Origin: an uncultured Flavobacteriaceae bacterium
GTDB taxonomy: Bacteria; Bacteroidota; Bacteroidia; Flavobacteriales; Flavobacteriaceae
Length of the DNA stretch: 64,000 nucleotides
NCBI GenBank assembly: GCA_947486785.1
Contig: CANKUU010000005.1
Span: forward strand, 62,001 to 126,000
Reading direction: 5' to 3'
Under the pieces are notes generated by a model. It saw only the letters and a list, made by a program, of their open reading frames with translations. It did no database searches and had not been told where the DNA came from. The first letter of the stretch is position 1, and every line of letters starts with the position of its first letter. Shown here one piece after another: positions 54,593 to 64,000 of this stretch. Both the position numbers and the translations under genes were made by a program.

Positions 54593-56476
54593 CTACTTTT
54601 TACCCGAACTTTTTTGAGCCTCAGCCTGCTCCATCATTTCGCGCATTTTTTTCTGAAATTTATTCTCTTTCTTAGGTTTCAGCTTATTTTCTTGAATCTG
54701 CGCATGAATTTTATCATTATCAATGATGAAGTTTTTAATCACCAGCATAATACCTATAGTAATTAGATTAGAGATAAAGTAATACAAACTCAATCCACTT
54801 GCATAATTATTAAAAAACACTAGCATAAAGAAAGGCATTAAGTACATGATAAACTTCATATTCGGCATACCTGGTTGTTGCGGCATGTTCTGACCTGTAG
54901 TCATCATCATATAAAAGAAAATAGCAATTGATGCTAATATCGGAAACAAACTAATGTGATCTCCATAAAAAGGAATGGTAAACGGTAGTTGCGCTATCGC
55001 GTCGTAAGAAGACAAATCATCTGCCCATAAGAATGATTTTTGTCTTAGGGCGAATGAGGTAGGAAAAAACATAAACAACGCATAAAAAATCGGCATTTGT
55101 ATAAACGCTGGTATACAACCACTCATTGGGTTTACGCCAGCTTTACTATTCAGTTTCATAGTTTCTTGCTGCCTTTTCATTGCATTATCTTTATACTTCT
55201 CGGCGAGTTCCGCTATTTCAGGTTTTAAAACCTTCATTTTAGCCTGTGACAAATACGACTTGTACGTAACAGGTGACATGGCTAATCGCACCAAAATAGT
55301 CATCACTATTATAGCTATACCATAGGCTAAGCTCGGACTCAAAAATGAACTAAACGTTGAACTTAAAAAAGTATAAAAAGGCGTAAAAATATACCGATTA
55401 ATCCAACCAAAAATACCCCATCCAAAGGGTATTGAGTCTTCTAGACCCAAGTCTTCATATTTTGACAAAACAGCAGCATCAGTTGGGCCATAGTACCAAT
55501 TTAAATTTTCTAATAATTCGCCACCTTGTATTTTTAATGGAATAATTGCTGAATATGCTTTTGTATAGCCGTCAGTTTTATTTTCTTCTTTTACTAAATT
55601 AACAGAAGCTAATTCCGCAGACTCAAAATTCGTGCTTTTCGCAAGAATTGAACTAAAAAAATGTTGCCGAAAAGATAACCACTTTACCTTAGCCTCAGTT
55701 TCTTCATCATCACTACTATCCGAAAGTTTATCAATATCACCATCATTATGGCTGTACGTTAAACGGGTATATCTATTTTCATAGGTGATGCTCTTATTAT
55801 GGCGTATCCCTTTTAATTTCCATTCTAATTGTACGGGCTTACTTTGATTTAATATTCCATTTAAGCCTTGTGATCGTATTGTAAAATCAACTAAATAGTC
55901 GTTTGGTTTAATTTCATATCTATATTCTAAATATTTATCATTCGCTACTTTTGCCCGCATTGATAAAATTTGGTTTTCACCGTTTTTAGACAAAAACGGC
56001 TCAAAATATAAATCTTTGGTATTTAGCACTCTGTTATCAGAAGTCGAGAAATGAAGTGCAAATGATGCATTTCCATCTTTCACTAAGTAAATAGGAACTG
56101 AATCATAGGTATAAAACTGTTTCATTCGAGCCTCAATAATCTGTCCTCCTTTGTTACTTATTTCTAAATACACCAAATCATTTTCTAATTTGGTGGTTTT
56201 GTTTGAAGGTGTCGTAAATCCGAAGGCTCCTAAATTACTTTTGTAATTCGCTACAGCAACAGAATCTTTTAAATTCAATGCCGTCGTAGCGGCAGATACT
56301 TGTTCTTGAGCTTGACTTAACGGTTCTTTATCTTGCGTATTAACCTGTTCTTGTTTTGCTTTTTCAGCTGCTATCTCTTCTGGTGTTGGCTGGTTTTGAT
56401 ATAGCATAAGCATAATTAAACCGAAAATAAGTACAAAACCAATGATAGAATTAATATCTAATTTTTTCTCTTCCAT
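54593..56476 (-). CDS. yidC: Membrane protein insertase YidC
   Basis: A 627-residue insertase. One N-terminal helix (about 11-25, IIGFVLIFGLIMLML), a periplasmic beta domain (about 80-340), then the conserved core (about 370-590) with several helices, KMKVLKPEIAELAEKYKDN (cytoplasmic loop), NPMSGCIPAFIQMPIFYALF and NNYASGLSLYYFISN. The basic C-tail (KPKKENKFQKKMREM) probably contacts ribosomes. It inserts and folds inner-membrane proteins. It follows pyrG by about 80 bases but has a good promoter overlapping the end of pyrG. Confidence 0.96.
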   Translation of the reverse strand: MEEKKLDINSIIGFVLIFGLIMLMLYQNQPTPEEIAAEKAKQEQVNTQDKEPLSQAQEQVSAATTALNLKDSVAVANYKSNLGAFGFTTPSNKTTKLENDLVYLEISNKGGQIIEARMKQFYTYDSVPIYLVKDGNASFALHFSTSDNRVLNTKDLYFEPFLSKNGENQILSMRAKVANDKYLEYRYEIKPNDYLVDFTIRSQGLNGILNQSKPVQLEWKLKGIRHNKSITYENRYTRLTYSHNDGDIDKLSDSSDDEETEAKVKWLSFRQHFFSSILAKSTNFESAELASVNLVKEENKTDGYTKAYSAIIPLKIQGGELLENLNWYYGPTDAAVLSKYEDLGLEDSIPFGWGIFGWINRYIFTPFYTFLSSTFSSFLSPSLAYGIAIIVMTILVRLAMSPVTYKSYLSQAKMKVLKPEIAELAEKYKDNAMKRQQETMKLNSKAGVNPMSGCIPAFIQMPIFYALFMFFPTSFALRQKSFLWADDLSSYDAIAQLPFTIPFYGDHISLFPILASIAIFFYMMMTTGQNMPQQPGMPNMKFIMYLMPFFMLVFFNNYASGLSLYYFISNLITIGIMLVIKNFIIDNDKIHAQIQENKLKPKKENKFQKKMREMMEQAEAQKSSGKK

Positions 56477-56534
56477 CTATATAAGGTAATTAGGTAAATC
56501 GTTGAAATTGATTGGTATTCTGCTTGTAAGGTGG

Positions 56535-58250
<1,716 letters not shown>

Positions 58251-58256
<6 letters not shown>

Positions 58257-58493
58257 CCTATGCTGGGGAAAATCTTTTTGAATTTGACGAATTAGCGACT
58301 CTAAGCCATTTACTTTGATCTCGTGCATCGATTTCAGAAGAAAACCTATTTTTCCGTCAGGAAAACCTTTTTGATTAAACCATACCAAATAAGGCTCGGG
58401 CAAATCAATTAAATAGCGCCCTTTGTATTTTCCAAAAGGCATGCGATAATGCGCCAATTCTATAAGCTTGTTTTTATCTGGTATTACATTCAT
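58251..58493 (-). CDS. DUF3820 family protein
   Basis: An 80-residue soluble protein with the DUF3820 core MPFGKYKGRYLIDLPEPYLV followed by WFNQKGFPDGKIGFLL. The domain resembles a nuclease-associated fold in some descriptions, and Pseudomonas relatives were called quorum-regulated virulence factors, but no clear activity is known. It ends 54 bases before pyrG and diverges from the TIM-barrel gene. Confidence 0.88.
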
Positions 58494-58512
58494 TTTTTAA
58501 ATTTAAAAAATA

Positions 58513-58527
58513 TACCTTTAAAAGGTA
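58513..58527. promoter_or_regulatory. Perfect palindrome in the DUF3820 / TIM-barrel divergent region
   Basis: TACCTTT, one base, then AAAGGTA, a 7+1+7 palindrome in the centre of a 49-base divergent spacer. The placement fits a shared operator, although no regulator gene is nearby. Confidence 0.4.
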
Positions 58528-58542
58528 CTAATATAAAGCAAA

Positions 58543-59400
58543 ATGGAAAGAAGAAAATTTATAGGAACTACGGCAGCAGCAACTTTAGGAATGATGACGA
58601 ACAAAACAGAAGCATCTAATCACAGTGCTTACAAATTAAAAGGAAATATTAATCATAGTGCATGTCGTTGGTGCTACAGTAAAATACCCATGACTGAGTT
58701 TCTTCAACACTTAAACACTATCGGATTAAAAGCTATGGATTTATCTGGGCCTGAAGATTGGGCATTAATGAAGAAATATGGTATTCATGCTTCAATGTGT
58801 TGGGGTGCTGGAAAAGGAATTACAAAAGGGTGGAATGATTTACAACTTCATGAAGAATTGATTGCAGATTATGCGCGCATTATACCGCTAGTAGCGGAAG
58901 CTGGCTATACCAACCTTATTTGTTTTAGTGGAAATAGAAACGGTATAGACGACCAACTTGGCTTGCAAAATTGCGTTAAAGGGCTAAAACAAATAATGCC
59001 CCTGGCCGAAAAACATGGTGTTGTTATTCAAATGGAACTACTTAACTCAAAAGTTGATCATAAAGACTATATGTGTGATCGCACGGCATGGGGTGTAGCA
59101 CTTTGTAATGCAATAGGTTCTGAAAATTTTAAACTTCTTTACGATATTTATCATATGCAAATTATGGAAGGTGATGTTATAAGAACTATTCAAAATTATC
59201 ACTCTTATTTTGGTCATTACCATACGGGAGGCAACCCCGGAAGAAATGAAATTAACCATACGCAAGAATTGTATTACCCTGCAATTATGACCGCAATTTT
59301 AAAAACTGGTTATAAAGGTTACGTAGCCCAAGAATTTATACCTACTTGGCAAGATCCAATTGCGGCTCTTAAAGAAGCCGTAAACATTTGTGATGTTTAA
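58543..59400 (+). CDS. Tat-exported TIM-barrel protein (hydroxypyruvate-isomerase / xylose-isomerase-like)
   Basis: A 285-residue protein with a twin-arginine signal (MERRKFIGTTAAATLG) and an AP-endonuclease-2-like TIM barrel. Metal-binding residues are likely in VVIQMELLNSKVDHKDY, KLLYDIYHMQIMEGD and FGHYHTGGNPGRNE, with Glu in AQEFIPTW. This is the layout of hydroxypyruvate isomerase-type sugar isomerases/epimerases. Export by Tat is typical of Bacteroidota members of this group. Substrate unknown. Confidence 0.9.
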   Translation: MERRKFIGTTAAATLGMMTNKTEASNHSAYKLKGNINHSACRWCYSKIPMTEFLQHLNTIGLKAMDLSGPEDWALMKKYGIHASMCWGAGKGITKGWNDLQLHEELIADYARIIPLVAEAGYTNLICFSGNRNGIDDQLGLQNCVKGLKQIMPLAEKHGVVIQMELLNSKVDHKDYMCDRTAWGVALCNAIGSENFKLLYDIYHMQIMEGDVIRTIQNYHSYFGHYHTGGNPGRNEINHTQELYYPAIMTAILKTGYKGYVAQEFIPTWQDPIAALKEAVNICDV

Positions 59401-59849
59401 GTAGCCAAAGCATTCTAAATAAAAAGGGGTTCAATTTTAAATCAATCATAAAAGCTATAGCTATTTCTGCTAACAAATACTTTATATACTCTAAAGCTAA
59501 AAGCTATTTTTTTGAGTGATTTCTCAAGAAAATGAAAACTATTCTAAACACCTGTTCTTATAACTAACACCCACGTGTTAAGCTTCTTAATGCATTACTA
59601 ATCAAATTAATTTAACCTAAAATTTATTTAGAGTAAAACAAAGGTCTATTTTAAATCTTCATTTAAGTTCTTTTATGTTTCTTTAGCAAAAACTAGCTGG
59701 TAATACGAATAGCTGTAATATAAGTAATTGAATGCAAGAACTTTTTTAAGTTAAAAGGCCTACTTAATACGTGCAAGTATGATATAAAAATTGAATTTGG
59801 CCTAAACAAAATAAAAAAATACCTATTTATAGCAGTAGCATGATGCATT
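59401..59849. other. 449-base gene-free region
   Basis: AT-rich convergent region between the TIM-barrel gene and the OsmC gene. A 63-codon frame on the minus strand (59693-59884) overlaps the OsmC gene end and is not protein-like. No terminator or repeat was recognised. Confidence 0.55.
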
Positions 59850-60254
59850 TTATTGCACCCAATTAAAAGTGATTTCTTTAACAATATCTGGATGTAAGCT
59901 GTAGTGTACAGGACAGGTATTGGCCGAATTAATTAAAACCTTTCTATTTTTTTCTGAAATATGTTTTGGAAGGCTTAAATCAACTTCAATCTTTGATATA
60001 CGTCTCGGATTAACTGCCATATGTTTGGTAACGGCAGCAGTAGCACCAGATAAATCTATCTTTAAACCATTGGCCTTTATCGCCATTATAGTTAAAATGC
60101 AACTAGCAAAACCTGTAGCTATGGTGTCGGTAGGAGAAAATGCTTCTCCTAACCCATTATTATCAATAGGTGCATCTGTAATAAAAATATCTCCTGAACG
60201 AATGTGCTCGCAAGTGGTTCTTAATTTACCCGTATAGGTAACTTTTGAAGTCAT
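59850..60254 (-). CDS. OsmC/Ohr-family peroxide-reductase-like protein
   Basis: A 134-residue OsmC fold protein. Redox cysteines are in TGFASCILTIMA (about 50) and NTCPVHYSL (about 113), the usual pair of organic-hydroperoxide reductases of the YhfA/OsmC kind. It probably removes organic peroxides in the cytoplasm. It lies three bases after the LysM/PBP1-fold gene on the same strand and is likely co-transcribed with it. Confidence 0.9.
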   Translation of the reverse strand: MTSKVTYTGKLRTTCEHIRSGDIFITDAPIDNNGLGEAFSPTDTIATGFASCILTIMAIKANGLKIDLSGATAAVTKHMAVNPRRISKIEVDLSLPKHISEKNRKVLINSANTCPVHYSLHPDIVKEITFNWVQ

Positions 60255-60257
60255 CTT

Positions 60258-62453
60258 CTACTCTTTTACTTCTTTGATTCTCATATCTTCATACATCATT
60301 ATATACGATGCTTGATTATAATACCCCGAACCCATATCTTTTTGATATAAAAATTTATTTGCAGAATATTCAGTTTCTCCTATCAAACTTGAAGCTTCAA
60401 AAAGATTTTTCTTGTATGCTAGCTTTAAGAGTAAATCATAGGTAATATCAAAACCTCTGACAGCATATCGATCTGGTGTGTCCCCGAATTTTTTTCTATA
60501 CCGCTTCGCAAAAGAATCATTGGTCACTTCTCGAAAAACTGAAGGGTAAGTGAAATTTAAATTCGACAAATGCAGATTAGAAATAACCTCATCATTAAAA
60601 GCAAGGCTCTTATCTGTTGTAAACATTCTTAATTGAACCTTTTTTGAACTTAATTCTGGATCGAGTGGCTCATTATGAAAAGAATTTAAAATTGAAGTTA
60701 CACTTGAAGCCAAACTAGGGTTATCCGTTTCAACAATTACCCAATTATCAACATCCTCAGATAATAATTCTGCTACTCTGTCGCGATTAATTCCAATATT
60801 CTTTTCCTCCTCTACCACAAGTACCACCTTAGCTTCAGGAAATTTTTCTAATATCGCATTTTGTACGTCAATATTGCTCTTGTCCGCAATAATGATAATA
60901 TTTTGATCCGTTACTTTTTTCTTTAAATAAGTTAGCATTCGATCTTGTAAAACCTTATCCGATGTGTACGAGAAAAAAATATTAGACTGTGATAAATTAG
61001 CCGCAACAGGTATTGGCGCAATTACGGGCACTTGAAGTTGAGAAGCAACCCTTGCAACCTCTTGAAGCGATGGCGGATCTAGTGGACCCACGATTGCACT
61101 CACCTCTGAAAGATTTTCTTTTAATAATAGCGATTTAGTAACTTCTGCGTCAAACTGATTATCAAGTGTTTTTACATCTACCGAAATTCCTAAAGAAGCT
61201 ATCGAATCTATGGCAATCAAGGCTCCTGAATAAAGTCCTAAACTTCCTTTTAAGCTTTTTCTAGACTTCACAGTTTTTTTTAAGTTTTTCTGATCTGAAA
61301 AATCTAATTTATTTAGTCGAAAAGGAAAAATAAACATCAAGTTAGGCTTGTAGGTGATGTTAATACTATCCAATAAATTTATTTTATCTAAGACTAGTGA
61401 ATTTCTAACCTCAAAATTACCTTTTTGATCCTTAGGTAATTTTAATACCATTCCTGCTTTTAAGCCATCAACCAAGTTCGGATTTAATTGTAATAACTCT
61501 TTATAAGAAATACCCAAATTACGAGTTAATGAATACTCTGTTTGCTTTGGTTTAACCTCATAAAAAATAAAATTATCAGTATTTACCTCACCAGTCTTTA
61601 CTTCTTGTTGAGGAATACGAATAACCATGCCTTCTTTTAAACCTCCTTTTTCCTTTATTTCAGGATTAAGATCCATAATCTCTTTTGAAGTCAGATTAAA
61701 TTCTTGTGTTAAACGAAATATTCCGACTCCTTTGGGCACGGTATATGAACGATATAATTTTGTTTTTTGACCCTCAATAGCACCACTTTTTTTCTTTGGC
61801 AATTTAAGCTCATACCCTTCCGCAAGATAATCAGTACTTGCAGACAAATCAGGATTTAAAGCAATTAAACTATCAATCGTAATACCGTAGCTATGGGCAA
61901 TACTCCATCGAGTTTCTTTAGCAGTAACTACATGCGTTTCAAAATCGTCTTCATTTATTACTACTTGATCTGATGGCTTAACTCTTCTATATTTTGGAAT
62001 TCGTAACACCATTTTCTTTTTTAATTGTGCGGAGTACAATTCTCTATTGTAGCGTTTAATATCATCCTCGGTAATACGATACCTTTTAGCTATACCATAT
62101 AATGTTTCATGCCTACGCACTTTATGTGAGGTAAAACCAATTGGTTCTTCTTGCTTTATGCGCGACTTTTCTGTTTGGTTAGACACCTCTTTTGGGGGCG
62201 TATTCGATGGCGTTGTAGTTTTAGCATTATTTAGGTAAATAACTAAAATTGTATTTACCTTTAAAGCTTTACCCTTTTTTATTTCTTTATTGTAAGTAAA
62301 TATCTTATCCTCTGATATCCTGTATTGCTTAGCAATACTCTCTACGCTTTCTCCTTTTTTTACCGCATGCGTAACAAACTTTTGTGCTACTGCTTTAGAG
62401 CTAAAAAAAACAAGTAAAACTAGTACAAGCGAATTTTTAATAAACTGATTCAT
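60258..62453 (-). CDS. Five-LysM protein fused to a type-1 periplasmic-binding fold
   Basis: A 731-residue protein with a signal peptide (ending AVAQ). Five LysM domains follow at about 26-74 (HAVKKGESVESIAKQY), 107-153 (HKVRRHETLYGIAKRY), 172-220, 235-283 and 293-342. From about 365 to 725 is a type-1 periplasmic-binding-like fold (GPLDPPSLQEVARVASQLQV, PVIAPIPVAANLSQ, RYAVRGFDITYDLLLKL). LysM binds peptidoglycan; the second part resembles amino-acid-binding or LpoA-type proteins that do not transport. Probably a periplasmic cell-wall protein. It lies about 90 bases after guaA. Confidence 0.88.
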   Translation of the reverse strand: MNQFIKNSLVLVLLVFFSSKAVAQKFVTHAVKKGESVESIAKQYRISEDKIFTYNKEIKKGKALKVNTILVIYLNNAKTTTPSNTPPKEVSNQTEKSRIKQEEPIGFTSHKVRRHETLYGIAKRYRITEDDIKRYNRELYSAQLKKKMVLRIPKYRRVKPSDQVVINEDDFETHVVTAKETRWSIAHSYGITIDSLIALNPDLSASTDYLAEGYELKLPKKKSGAIEGQKTKLYRSYTVPKGVGIFRLTQEFNLTSKEIMDLNPEIKEKGGLKEGMVIRIPQQEVKTGEVNTDNFIFYEVKPKQTEYSLTRNLGISYKELLQLNPNLVDGLKAGMVLKLPKDQKGNFEVRNSLVLDKINLLDSINITYKPNLMFIFPFRLNKLDFSDQKNLKKTVKSRKSLKGSLGLYSGALIAIDSIASLGISVDVKTLDNQFDAEVTKSLLLKENLSEVSAIVGPLDPPSLQEVARVASQLQVPVIAPIPVAANLSQSNIFFSYTSDKVLQDRMLTYLKKKVTDQNIIIIADKSNIDVQNAILEKFPEAKVVLVVEEEKNIGINRDRVAELLSEDVDNWVIVETDNPSLASSVTSILNSFHNEPLDPELSSKKVQLRMFTTDKSLAFNDEVISNLHLSNLNFTYPSVFREVTNDSFAKRYRKKFGDTPDRYAVRGFDITYDLLLKLAYKKNLFEASSLIGETEYSANKFLYQKDMGSGYYNQASYIMMYEDMRIKEVKE

Positions 62454-62541
62454 TTATTTTAATCATTATTTAAAATTGTAATTGGTTTTTGCCAAATTTT
62501 CTTTTAGTACAACTTTGTAACTATAGGTTGTACCATTAAAG

Positions 62542-64000
62542 CTATTCCCATTCAATAGTGGCAGGTGGTTTAGAGCTTATATCATATACGACTCTATTAA
62601 CTCCAGGGACTTTATTTATTATATCATTTGATACTTTTTGTAAAAATTCATAGGGCAAATTTACCCAATCTGCTGTCATTCCATCAGTACTCTCTACAGC
62701 TCTTAAAGCTACACATTTTTCATAAGTTCTCTCATCTCCCATAACACCAACACTATTAACAGGCAAAAGCATTGCACCTGCCTGCCAAACCTTGTCATAC
62801 AATCCCCAGTCTCGCAGACCGTTTACAAAAATATGATCAACCTCTTGCAAAATTGTTACTTTTTCAGGTGTAATATCTCCTAATATTCGAATACCTAATC
62901 CTGGGCCAGGAAATGGGTGTCTACCTAATAAATTAGCATCTAAGCCCATACTAGCTCCTACTCTTCTGACCTCATCTTTAAAAAGCATTTTAAGCGGCTC
63001 TACTACTTTCAATTTCATATAATCTGGTAATCCACCAACATTATGATGACTTTTTATAGTAGCAGAAGGACCACCAGTAGCTGAAACAGATTCAATAATA
63101 TCAGGATAAATGGTGCCTTGCGCCAGCCATTTTGCATTTTCCACTAAATGAGATTCATCATCAAACACCTCTACAAAAACGCGCCCAATTATTTTCCTTT
63201 TACCCTCAGGATCGCTCTCCCCCTTTAATTGCTCCAAAAAACGTGCCGAAGCATCAACTCCTTTTACATTTAGACCCATGCCCTTGTATTGTTTAAGAAC
63301 GCTTTCGAACTCGTTCTTACGGAGTAAACCATTATTCACAAAAATACAATGCAAATGGCTGCCAATTGCCTTGTGCAATAATACGGCTGCCACAGAAGAA
63401 TCTACTCCCCCTGATAAGCCTAAAATCACTTTCTCATCTCCAATCTTTTCTTTGAGTTCAGCTACTGCTGTTTCAACAAAAGCATCGGGCGTCCAAGTTT
63501 GCTTTAAACCAGCAATATGAACTAAAAAATTTTCTAAAAGTTGTTTGCCATCTTTTGAATGATATACTTCTGGATGAAATTGTATGCCATAAGTTTCTTC
63601 TCCTTCAAACTTAAAAGCAGCATTTTTAACATCATGCGTACTTGCTAATAGTTCTGTATTTTCTGGTAAGTTTTTAATAGTATCCGCATGACTCATCCAT
63701 ACTTGGCTGCCTACATTGATATTATTTAATAATAAATTTTCTGATTTTACTTTAGAAAGATTTGCTCTACCATATTCACGGGTATTGGATTTCTCCACAT
63801 TTCCACCATTAAAATGAGCTAAATATTGCGCACCGTAACAAACACCTAGCAAAGGCTTTTTTCCTTTTATTTCAGAAAGGTCAGGGTGCGGGGCATCATC
63901 CGCACGAACAGAGTATGGCGAACCCGAAAGTATAACCGCATTATACTCCGACAAGTCTTTCGGGGGATTGTTAAAAGGCTTTATTTCAGAGAAAATATTA
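62542..64000 (-). CDS. guaA: GMP synthase (glutamine-hydrolysing), N-terminus cut by the window edge
   Basis: GuaA makes GMP from XMP. The reading frame stays open to the right edge, past the internal TTG at 63954, so the gene is incomplete there by roughly 25-30 residues of its N-terminus. Visible parts: amidotransferase with [14 protein letters not shown] (catalytic Cys) and [10 protein letters not shown] (His-Glu), ATP-pyrophosphatase with [17 protein letters not shown], and the C-terminal dimer domain ending [14 protein letters not shown]. On the same strand as the LysM/PBP1-fold gene. Confidence 0.97.
   Translation of the reverse strand, partial: NIFSEIKPFNNPPKDLSEYNAVILSGSPYSVRADDAPHPDLSEIKGKKPLLGVCYGAQYLAHFNGGNVEKSNTREYGRANLSKVKSENLLLNNINVGSQVWMSHADTIKNLPENTELLASTHDVKNAAFKFEGEETYGIQFHPEVYHSKDGKQLLENFLVHIAGLKQTWTPDAFVETAVAELKEKIGDEKVILGLSGGVDSSVAAVLLHKAIGSHLHCIFVNNGLLRKNEFESVLKQYKGMGLNVKGVDASARFLEQLKGESDPEGKRKIIGRVFVEVFDDESHLVENAKWLAQGTIYPDIIESVSATGGPSATIKSHHNVGGLPDYMKLKVVEPLKMLFKDEVRRVGASMGLDANLLGRHPFPGPGLGIRILGDITPEKVTILQEVDHIFVNGLRDWGLYDKVWQAGAMLLPVNSVGVMGDERTYEKCVALRAVESTDGMTADWVNLPYEFLQKVSNDIINKVPGVNRVVYDISSKPPATIEWE

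Noticed and set aside
59693..59884. 63-codon open frame on the minus strand
   Set aside because: It overlaps the end of the OsmC gene in another frame, has no recognisable domain and sits in AT-rich DNA.
63955..64000. guaA starting at the TTG at 63954
   Set aside because: The frame stays open to the window edge with family-like sequence, so the true start is outside.

Overview
The window looks like chromosomal core DNA of a marine-type member of the Flavobacteriaceae (Bacteroidota). The evidence is consistent: AT-rich DNA; promoters with the Bacteroidota -7 box TAnnTTTG, often with TTG about 16-23 bases upstream; few purine-rich ribosome binding sites; and Bacteroidota family forms, namely a long acidic-tailed ribosomal protein S1, a long YidC, a PyrR-PyrB pair, ECF sigma genes with membrane partners, and small outer-membrane beta-barrels. 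A more exact genus cannot be fixed from sequence alone. No insertion sequence, prophage, CRISPR array, tRNA or rRNA was seen.

Left part (1-11.5 kb, almost all minus strand). The window opens inside an ebo cluster (eboA, eboB, and eboC cut by the edge), which is linked elsewhere to export of secondary-metabolite precursors. miaE diverges from it. Then come ppk1 with a SixA-like phosphohistidine phosphatase, pdxH, the pyrimidine/tRNA-processing run pyrR-pyrB-STAS-like-rnz, and rpsA with a structured leader. A BON-LysM gene diverges from rpsA, followed by cmk and lon.

Middle (16-36.5 kb). An ECF sigma factor, a membrane-anchored probable anti-sigma factor and two repeat-rich surface proteins (a DUF4097-like protein and a head-GIN lipoprotein) form one operon. 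A glycogen/alpha-glucan set follows (glgB, cytoplasmic GH31), with an M48 lipoprotein protease and a UMF1-type transporter. Next are a short lipoprotein with a collagen-like stretch, msrB, lpdA, a DUF3817 protein, aroQ, three outer-membrane beta-barrels, xerD, a secreted M20 amidohydrolase, and a second ECF sigma gene paired with a four-helix membrane protein.

36.5-47.4 kb. PlsC and CoA-Nudix genes lie back to back with a lipoprotein cyclophilin; the Nudix and cyclophilin start codons overlap in a single CATG. A TRIC-type channel gene is followed by a complete RDD / SpoIIM / integral membrane / DUF4129 / DUF4350 / MoxR / DUF58 locus, a conserved but poorly understood AAA+ membrane system. After a 600-base gap comes fabV.

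Right part (47.5-64 kb). This holds a DUF1080 protein, a hotdog thioesterase, a transferrin-receptor-like M28 peptidase, a nitronate monooxygenase, mnmA, yidC, pyrG, a DUF3820 protein, a Tat-exported TIM-barrel protein, an OsmC protein, a five-LysM protein fused to a type-1 periplasmic-binding fold, and guaA cut by the right edge. Most genes are housekeeping. The best places for new biology are the ebo fragment, the MoxR-DUF58 locus, the two ECF operons with unusual partners, the LysM/PBP1-fold protein, and several inverted repeats at promoters.
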